Assembly (NCBI GenBank): GCA_017518025.1
Contig: JAFWWR010000155.1
Span: forward strand, 1-6,470
Reading direction: 5' to 3'
Length of the DNA: 6,470 bases
Source: Clostridia bacterium
Lineage (GTDB): Bacteria > Bacillota > Clostridia > Oscillospirales > CAG-272
The translations under genes and the position numbers were made by a program. The first letter of the stretch is position 1, and each line of letters starts with the position of its first letter. The notes beneath the pieces are model-generated. The model worked only from the letters and a program-made list of their open reading frames with translations, made no database searches and was not told the DNA's origin. Below are positions 1-3,930 of this stretch, in pieces.

Positions 1-133
1 ATCGCTCCGGATGGCGGTGGAATTCACGGTGGACTCCATAAGGAAGACCGTCGGAGACGAGACCCACTGGTACGGCGTAAAGTTCGAGCAGGCCATACCG
101 GGGCTGGTTGATATGCTGAGAGACGACGGGTGA
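1..133 (+). CDS. C-terminal end of a pyridoxal/pyridoxamine kinase-like protein (partial)
   Basis: The reading frame starts at base 2 and runs 43 codons to a TGA at 131-133; the start lies left of the window. The visible tail contains AVEFTVDSIRKT, then HWYGVKFEQAIPGLVDML. This resembles from memory the C-terminal end of clostridial pyridoxamine/pyridoxal kinases (PdxY/PdxK branch of the ribokinase-like PfkB fold), where a helix of the form 'A..FV...I..T' is followed by 'WYGV.FE..IP.L'. Those enzymes phosphorylate B6 vitamers with ATP in the salvage route to pyridoxal phosphate. No catalytic residue lies in the visible part, so the function rests on this tail only. Another PfkB-family kinase is possible. 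It is followed directly by the hairpin array and may share a transcript with the downstream kinase gene. Confidence 0.6.
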   Translation, partial: SLRMAVEFTVDSIRKTVGDETHWYGVKFEQAIPGLVDMLRDDG

Positions 134-145
134 TCCCGCGGCCAA

Positions 146-309
146 TGACGCGTAAGCGTCAATTCACGGCAAAGCCGATTCATGATGCGTGAGCATCAAT
201 TCACGGCGGCTCCGCCGCCAATTCATGAATTGCGCGGCTTATGCCGCGCATGAATTGCATCTGACAATGCATGAATTGCCCTTGCGGGCATGAATTGCGC
301 CTTCGGCGC
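146..309. repeat. Array of eight small hairpins joined by a constant AATTCA/TGAATT linker
   Basis: Eight inverted repeats follow one another almost without gaps. The arms are 146-151/156-161, 167-170/174-177, 183-188/193-198, 204-209/212-217, 232-238/243-249, 257-260/267-270, 278-281/286-289 and 297-301/305-309. Loops are mostly 2-6 nt, and two of them (GTAA, GTGA) fit the GNRA tetraloop rule. Stem sequences differ, but the linker is constant: ATTCA in the left half and ATGAATT in the right half. The orientation flips at a perfect 12-bp palindrome, AATTCATGAATT, at 220-231. Hairpins 1 and 3 are diverged copies with a compensated base pair. It lies between two genes on the same strand and ends 7 bp before the Shine-Dalgarno of the kinase gene, so it would be in the RNA leader if the two are cotranscribed. 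It could be a REP-like or mobile hairpin element, a processing signal or a terminator array; the function is unknown. Confidence 0.85.
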
Positions 310-316
310 ATTACAC

Positions 317-326
317 GGGAGGGGTG
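317..326 (+). promoter_or_regulatory. Shine-Dalgarno that fixes the start of the kinase gene
   Basis: GGGAGGGGTG lies with its GGAGG core at 318-322, nine bases before ATG 332. The in-frame ATG at 290 falls inside the hairpin array and has no such site, so 332 is preferred as the start. Confidence 0.8.
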
Positions 327-331
327 ACAGC

Positions 332-880
332 ATGAAAATGATCGGTATCGCCGGGGGAACGGCGGGAGGAAAATCTACATTTGCCGAAAAGCTTGCCGTC
401 CGGCTCAGGGAACGCGGTCTCACCGTGGAGGAGATCCACATGGACGCTTTTTTCAAGGACGAGGCGGACCGCCCGCACGTCAGATCTCATCTGAGCGGGA
501 AAGAGTACGTGGATGACAACTGCCCCGATACAGTGGACTGGACTGCTTTTCACGGTGAGGTGGATCGCGCAGCGTCAGGCGGCGCCGACGCGGTGATCGT
601 CGAGGGACTTCTCACCCTTTGGGACGAAGAACTCCGGGACCGGCTCGATCTGCGCGTATTCGTGGACTGCCTGGCGGACGAGAGGATAGTCCGCCGCCTC
701 CGCCGCAATATGTCCTGGGGGTACAGCTTCGACAAGGTGTCGGACGTGTACCTCGACATGGTGCGCTTCCGCCACGAGCAGTACGTGGAGCCCACGAAAT
801 GGACCGCGGATGTGATCGTCAACGGCGCGGGGAACACGGACAAGGCGTGCGAAATGATCGCCGATTGGATAGAGAAATAA
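332..880 (+). CDS. Uridine kinase-family P-loop kinase
   Basis: This is a 182-residue cytoplasmic kinase of the uridine kinase/phosphoribulokinase-like P-loop group; uridine kinases convert uridine and cytidine to UMP and CMP in pyrimidine salvage. A Walker A motif (GGTAGGKS) is at residues 8-15. HMDAFF (36-41) corresponds to the family's 'D.FY' substrate region, and CPDTVDW (64-70) to the 'HPDAFDW' segment. VEGLLTL (90-96) matches the strand carrying the conserved VEG. FVDCLADERIVRRLRR (110-125) is the lid/arginine region, and HEQYVEPTK (148-156) is a strong family signature followed by the 'AD.I' strand. The protein is about 20-30 residues shorter than typical Udk, and its substrate motif is DAFF rather than DSFY, so another nucleoside or small-molecule substrate is possible. 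ATG 332 is chosen over ATG 290 because of the Shine-Dalgarno at 317-326. No separate promoter is evident, so it may be read from upstream. Confidence 0.8.
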   Translation: MKMIGIAGGTAGGKSTFAEKLAVRLRERGLTVEEIHMDAFFKDEADRPHVRSHLSGKEYVDDNCPDTVDWTAFHGEVDRAASGGADAVIVEGLLTLWDEELRDRLDLRVFVDCLADERIVRRLRRNMSWGYSFDKVSDVYLDMVRFRHEQYVEPTKWTADVIVNGAGNTDKACEMIADWIEK

Positions 881-893
881 CGGCAATTATAAT

Positions 894-929
894 CCGGGAG
901 AAACTTCTTTGAAAAGAAGTTTCTCCCGG
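894..929 (+). terminator. Long perfect hairpin just after the kinase gene
   Basis: The arms 894-909 and 914-929 are perfectly complementary over 16 bp around the 4-nt loop TGAA. It starts 13 bp after the stop codon. No T-run follows (the next bases are GGCCCTC), so as an intrinsic terminator it is incomplete; it may instead protect the 3' end or be a repeat element. The 10-mer AGAAACTTCT of the left arm (899-908) recurs at 940-949, so the right arm has a second possible partner. Confidence 0.45.
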
Positions 930-954
930 GCCCTCTTCAAGAAACTTCTATAAG

Positions 955-978
955 GAGCCGCGAAATACTTCGCGGCTC
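955..978. other. Perfect 10-bp stem-loop
   Basis: The arms 955-964 (GAGCCGCGAA) and 969-978 pair perfectly around the loop ATAC. On the + strand only a broken T-rich stretch follows (CCTGTTTGTT), so termination would be weak. It sits between the long hairpin and the T-run terminator and is probably part of the same 3' structured region. Confidence 0.6.
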
Positions 979-990
979 GACCTGTTTGTT

Positions 991-1017
991 CCGGCCGATT
1001 CATAGCCGGTGTTTTTT
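991..1017 (+). terminator. Probable intrinsic terminator of the kinase transcript
   Basis: A short stem, CCGGC (991-995) with GCCGG (1005-1009), is followed directly by TGTTTTTT (1010-1017). The stem is only 5 bp with a 9-nt loop, so it is modest alone, but it is the only + strand hairpin here that has a real T-run. Confidence 0.5.
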
Positions 1018-1045
1018 CGGTCTGCGCTGAATGCGACAGCCCCAT

Positions 1046-1086
1046 AAAAAAGCTTCCCGGCGTGAGGTACTTCGCCGGGAAGCTTT
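1046..1086 (-). terminator. Strong intrinsic terminator of the SLH gene
   Basis: The arms 1049-1062 and 1073-1086 pair perfectly over 14 bp with a 10-nt loop. Read on the - strand, the stem ends in a run of six T (A-run 1046-1051 on the + strand, partly shared with the stem). It lies about 140 bp beyond the SLH stop codon, which gives the mRNA a long 3' untranslated region that includes the inverted repeat arm at 1105-1129. Confidence 0.85.
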
Positions 1087-1104
1087 GTCTGTCGGGTATA
1101 CGCG

Positions 1105-1129
1105 TGTTTTTGCCCTACGCGTGGCAATT
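1105..1129 (+). repeat. Left arm of inverted repeat flanking the SLH gene
   Basis: TGTTTTTG (1105-1112), four unmatched bases, then ACGCGTGGCAATT (1117-1129). The reverse complement of both blocks, in the same order with a 2-bp spacer, is at 2377-2399 on the other side of the SLH gene. The 13-bp block is perfect. Confidence 0.75.
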
Positions 1130-1226
1130 TCATCCGGTATTAAGTCACAGAGTATGATTTCGGGTCAAAAAGGCGCGGGCACTTATTCCGACTTGTTGTG
1201 CCGATTGAGTAAACGAGACTATTGGA

Positions 1227-2351
1227 TCAGTCGGCGGACGTTGCCGTAATGCTTTCGGCTATACGGAACACCTCTTCGCTGCTCAAACCCATCCCGAGTA
1301 CGTTGACCGTGACGTCGTTATCACCGAATGTTATAATGGTGATGTCGATCTCATTTCCTTCAAAAAACGTAGGTTTCTCGATCACGTATGCGTCCATACC
1401 GTTGAGCGTCGTAAAGTAAACCATATCGAAGGTGTGTTCAGACCAGCCCCATTCAAACGCATTGGAAGTAGAAACGTATACTGCGGCAAACGGCTGGAGT
1501 ATACTCTGGATCTCGAACTCTTCGCTGATGCGGTAATGACGGATATAAGGGTAATCGTCTCCGGTCCCTGCGATTTCATCAACAGAGTAGAGATTGAGTC
1601 CTTCGGGAATATAACCGATGTTGACTTCGTCGATCGTTTTCCCCTCGAAGATCCCGCCCTCTGCGTCCGGAACGACGAAAGTGACTCTTACATCTCCCGA
1701 CTCTTCCACTCTCAGTATCGATTTGGCGTTATCGAAGAAGCGACCGATCATAGCCGCCGCCTCGGCGCGGGTGATATCCGCGTCGGGGTCGAACTCGCCG
1801 TTCTCTCTGCCGTTTACGACTTCTCCGCGATACATCGCGTCCACCGCTTCGGCGGCGAACTTCGAGACGCTGTCAGCGTCTGACAGAGTTCCCTCGCGTG
1901 TAATGGGAAGCGCAAGGTCTTCGGCGTCGAGGAATCTGTAGAGCATGGTGGCGAATTCCTCGCGGGTGATATTGCCGCTCGGATCGAACGTCGTCGCGGT
2001 TTTGCCGTTGACGACGCCGTTTTCCTTCGCCCAGGCCACCGCCTCGGAGTAGTACTTGCCGTCCTTCACATCCGCGAAGAGACTGCGGGAGGCGACGTCG
2101 GGCTCACCGACGGCGCGGTACAGTATCGTGGCGCACATTCCGCGGGTCAGGGCGCCGTTCGGATCGAAGGACCCGTCGGTCACGCCGGCCATAAGGCCGG
2201 ATTCATAGACCCTTTTGACGTCGCCGTAGTACCATTTACCCGCTTTGACGTCGGAAAAAGGCAGCTCGCTCTTTTCCGCGGCATAGGAGGCAAGCGGGAG
2301 CGCCATCAGGAGCGCCAGCACCACCGCGATCGCTGTTAAGATTTTCTTCAT
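1227..2351 (-). CDS. Secreted S-layer homology (SLH) protein with an anti-sigma-type C-terminal domain
   Basis: This 374-residue exported protein starts with a Sec signal peptide: MKK, a hydrophobic core and ASYA, with likely cleavage after residue 24. Three SLH repeats follow at about 31-83, 90-142 and 155-208, each with the F/LSD start, the 'W/Y..A/V' helix and the 'FDP...TR' motif (DPN..LTR, DPS..ITR, DPD..ITR). Three SLH repeats typically bind pyruvylated secondary cell-wall polymers. The rest (about 222-370) matches in order the extracellular domain of the neighbouring anti-sigma-like protein: IGYIPEGL (245-252), LNGMDA (316-321), TFGD (341-344), EEVFRIAESI (359-368). This resembles a DUF4367-type domain, a name given from memory. 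Start: ATG 2351 with AAAGGAG at 2358-2364. It follows the anti-sigma-like gene by 76 bp and may be cotranscribed with it or have its own promoter. Its stop is followed at a distance by the terminator at 1046-1086. Confidence 0.9.
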   Translation of the reverse strand: MKKILTAIAVVLALLMALPLASYAAEKSELPFSDVKAGKWYYGDVKRVYESGLMAGVTDGSFDPNGALTRGMCATILYRAVGEPDVASRSLFADVKDGKYYSEAVAWAKENGVVNGKTATTFDPSGNITREEFATMLYRFLDAEDLALPITREGTLSDADSVSKFAAEAVDAMYRGEVVNGRENGEFDPDADITRAEAAAMIGRFFDNAKSILRVEESGDVRVTFVVPDAEGGIFEGKTIDEVNIGYIPEGLNLYSVDEIAGTGDDYPYIRHYRISEEFEIQSILQPFAAVYVSTSNAFEWGWSEHTFDMVYFTTLNGMDAYVIEKPTFFEGNEIDITIITFGDNDVTVNVLGMGLSSEEVFRIAESITATSAD

Positions 2352-2376
2352 GTTTTTCTCCTTTCTTCTATGACAT

Positions 2377-2399
2377 AATTGCCACGCGTCACAAAAACA
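2377..2399 (-). repeat. Right arm of inverted repeat, in the SLH gene's upstream region
   Basis: AATTGCCACGCGT (2377-2389), two bases, then CAAAAACA (2392-2399) form the reverse complement of the arm at 1105-1129. On the coding strand it reads TGTTTTTG-TG-ACGCGTGGCAATT and ends 25 bp before the SLH start codon, so it overlaps where a promoter or 5' leader must lie. It includes TGTGACGCG (2393 down to 2385), nearly repeated in the sigma gene's leader. Confidence 0.75.
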
Positions 2400-2427
2400 G
2401 TAGGTCGGGAACGGGATCCCGGCAGGA

Positions 2428-3171
2428 TCACCAGATGATGCCCTCGGCTATTTTCAGAAATTCTTCCATACTTATTGACTGACCGAACATCATAACCGTT
2501 ATTTTCTCGTCACCGAAAACGGCCGCACACGTTCTGACCTCTTTTTCATCCGCGGTCCCGACCACGTTCAACAAAAGTGCGTCCATTCCGTTGATGACGG
2601 ACTCATAAACGAGTTTGTCATATGTGCTTGTGCCGAACCCCGGTTCAAATTCGTCCGAACGGCCTATTTTTATCTGAACAAACGGGGAGAACAGGTCTTT
2701 TATCCCCTCTCCGGTTTCAAGACGGATCGTACGTTCGTTCGGGGAGTCCACGTCTTGTAATTCGACCACTGCGAGCCCTTCCGGGATATAACCTACGGTC
2801 ACGTCCTGAACGTCAATACCTTCGGATGAGCTGCTTCCCTTTTTATCCGGGTCACCGAAGTTGATTTTTACCCCGTACTCATCTCGTTTCACAACGTGTT
2901 TGTCTTGTTTTGTAAAAATGCTGAACACCGCGGCGCGCACTTTTTCATTCGTCATGAGCAGGCCGAAGGCCGTCACCAGCGCGGCGAGCACGATTATCGC
3001 GGCGCGCCTGATGTTTCTCATGGCGACGGAATCCCATCGTCCGTTTTTACGCGTTTGTCTGCCGTATTCCGGCCACTCCGCCGCCCGGGGATCGGCCTTT
3101 TCCCTTGCCGCCTCTTCGACGATTTCGGGGTCGATCTCGCCGACGGCGTAGATCCATTTATATTCGCTCAT
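2428..3171 (-). CDS. Membrane anti-sigma factor-like protein with extracellular DUF4367-like domain
   Basis: This 247-residue protein has three parts. A cytoplasmic N-terminus (1-56) contains VGEIDPEIVEEAA (10-22), a motif I associate with the anti-sigma partners of clostridial sigma factors of this kind. A single membrane segment follows at about 57-73 (AAIIVLAALVTAFGLLM), then VRAAVFSIF. After a Ser-rich linker (113-116) comes an outer domain at about 118-247 with VGYIPEGL (126-133), INGMDA (193-198), VFGD (218-221) and EEFLKIAEGI (236-245). The expected role is to hold the sigma factor at the membrane and release it on an external signal; this is inferred from order and topology, not shown. 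ATG 3171 overlaps the sigma stop as ATGA, and a strong AAGGAGGGG sits at 3180-3188 inside the sigma gene, so translation is probably coupled. The signal, and any protease site, cannot be read. Confidence 0.8.
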   Translation of the reverse strand: MSEYKWIYAVGEIDPEIVEEAAREKADPRAAEWPEYGRQTRKNGRWDSVAMRNIRRAAIIVLAALVTAFGLLMTNEKVRAAVFSIFTKQDKHVVKRDEYGVKINFGDPDKKGSSSSEGIDVQDVTVGYIPEGLAVVELQDVDSPNERTIRLETGEGIKDLFSPFVQIKIGRSDEFEPGFGTSTYDKLVYESVINGMDALLLNVVGTADEKEVRTCAAVFGDEKITVMMFGQSISMEEFLKIAEGIIW

Positions 3172-3731
3172 ACCTGATACCCCTCCTTCATCAAGAAGGC
3201 GCTCAGCTCTTTTCTCAGCCGGGACAGGATCATTTTCACCTTGCTGTTTGAAAAGCCGTACAGGTCGCCGATCTCCTGAATGGTGTCAAAGTACCAGTAC
3301 CGCCTGACAAACACCTTCCGCTGGTCCTCGGAGCAGCTTCCGAGGAACGTGGTTATAAGCTTGCCCAGCTCTCTGGCATCGACGGCGTCCTCAACGCTGT
3401 TTGTCCCGTCCGGAATGCAGTCTTCCATTTCTTTTGTGAGCTCACAGATGACGGCGCTTCTTCTCGAACTGCTTCTTCTGCGCACCTCGTCTGTTGCAAG
3501 ACAGCGTATGATCTTACCGAGAAACGCAAATAGATACGTTCTCGGCTCGCTCGGCGGGATCCGGTTCCACGCGGTAAGGTAAGTGTCGTTTTCGCACTCC
3601 TCGACGGCGGTAAAGTCGTTCAGGATCCTGTTCGCTACGTCTCGGAGCCGTGATCCGTACTTGCTCGCCGTCCGGGATATGGCCGATTCGTCACGGGACA
3701 GATAGAGGTCTACGATCTGGGAATCGTCCAT
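3168..3731 (-). CDS. RNA polymerase sigma factor, sigma-70 family (ECF-like)
   Basis: This 187-residue protein has the two-domain layout of small group-4 type sigma factors. Region 2 spans about residues 6-88; the segment VEECENDTYLTAWNRIP (43-59) corresponds to the core-binding/-10 recognition part, and the Arg/Ser-rich RRRSSSRRS follows. An acidic linker (about 100-118) leads to region 4 (about 120-180) with FVRRYWYFDT and the helix-turn-helix IQEIGDLYGFSNSKVKMILSR, which contacts the -35 element. It closely resembles clostridial sigma factors that begin 'MDDSQI.DL' and are paired with a membrane anti-sigma protein, as here. The start is ATG 3731 because AAGGAGG lies at 3741-3747 nine bases upstream. 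The longer GTG frame from 3797 would begin about where the mRNA starts and lacks a ribosome site. Its targets are unknown; the two downstream genes are the obvious candidates. Confidence 0.9.
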   Translation of the reverse strand: MDDSQIVDLYLSRDESAISRTASKYGSRLRDVANRILNDFTAVEECENDTYLTAWNRIPPSEPRTYLFAFLGKIIRCLATDEVRRRSSSRRSAVICELTKEMEDCIPDGTNSVEDAVDARELGKLITTFLGSCSEDQRKVFVRRYWYFDTIQEIGDLYGFSNSKVKMILSRLRKELSAFLMKEGYQV

Positions 3732-3740
3732 TGATAACGT

Positions 3741-3747
3741 CCTCCTT
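3741..3747 (-). promoter_or_regulatory. Shine-Dalgarno that fixes the sigma gene start
   Basis: AAGGAGG on the - strand (CCTCCTT on +) is nine bases before ATG 3731, near-ideal spacing. It rules against the in-frame GTG at 3797. Confidence 0.85.
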
Positions 3748-3810
3748 TTTTCTTTTGCTGTCACCCTATATATCGTTAATTCGACTGTTCGGGTCACATG
3801 CTTTGCTAAA

Positions 3811-3840
3811 ATTATATATTATTTTTTTGAAAAAGTCCAA
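3811..3840 (-). promoter_or_regulatory. Sigma-A type promoter of the sigma/anti-sigma operon
   Basis: On the - strand TTGGAC (3840-3835) is followed after 18 bp by a perfect TATAAT (3816-3811), inside a very AT-rich island that contrasts with the GC-rich surroundings. Transcription would start near 3804, giving a leader of about 70 nt before ATG 3731. This suggests that basal expression of the operon depends on the housekeeping sigma factor rather than only on itself. Confidence 0.8.
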
Positions 3841-3865
3841 AATGAAATACGCGGCTCTCGCCGCG
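3841..3865 (-). terminator. Second hairpin terminator between the beta-helix gene and the sigma promoter
   Basis: The arms 3850-3855 and 3860-3865 form a 6-bp GC-only stem. On the - strand the loop is GAGA, a GNRA tetraloop, and the stem is followed by the T-rich TATTTCATTTT. It abuts the -35 element of the sigma promoter and would act as a backup to the terminator at 3892-3919. Confidence 0.55.
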
Positions 3866-3886
3866 CAGAAAATGTAAATGATAGTA

Positions 3887-3921
3887 TGAAGAAACCGAGA
3901 GGATCGCTCCTCTCGGTTTTT
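3887..3921 (-). terminator. Main terminator of the beta-helix gene, possibly bidirectional
   Basis: The arms 3892-3903 and 3908-3919 pair perfectly over 12 bp around a 4-nt loop (TCGC on the + strand), 11 bp after the beta-helix stop. On the - strand it is followed by TTTCTTC, a moderate T-run. On the + strand it ends in five T (3917-3921), so it would also stop antisense transcription. Confidence 0.8.
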
Positions 3922-3930
3922 CGTTATACC

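Larger units (their letters stand above)
881..1226. other. Gene-free region with stem-loops and convergent transcription ends
   Basis: I see no credible gene in these 346 bases. They separate a + strand kinase gene from a - strand SLH gene, so the two transcription units converge here. The stretch holds two long hairpins without a good T-run (894-929 and 955-978), a weak + strand terminator (991-1017), a strong - strand terminator (1046-1086) and the left arm of the inverted repeat flanking the SLH gene (1105-1129). In 1130-1226 I recognise nothing. Confidence 0.7.

Noticed and set aside
146..309. CRISPR array
   Set aside because: The conserved unit is only 5-7 bp, and the intervening segments are themselves palindromic and 11-18 bp long, unlike unique spacers.
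1175..1205. GGCAC...GTGCC stem in the SLH 3' untranslated region
   Set aside because: Only a 5-bp stem with a loop of about 16 nt and no T-run, so it is within chance expectation.
1031..1249. Small + strand open frame of 72 codons
   Set aside because: It runs through the - strand terminator hairpin and the inverted repeat, has no ribosome site, and shows no recognisable protein features.
2393..2421. Terminator between the anti-sigma-like and SLH genes
   Set aside because: The possible 5-bp stem (2406-2410 with 2417-2421) is weak and competes with a self-palindrome, and the five-T run begins 8 nt after it. At most it attenuates.
3732..3797. Longer sigma protein starting at GTG 3797
   Set aside because: The GTG lies about 7 nt from the predicted transcription start with no ribosome site, while ATG 3731 has AAGGAGG at ideal spacing and family-like first residues MDDSQI.
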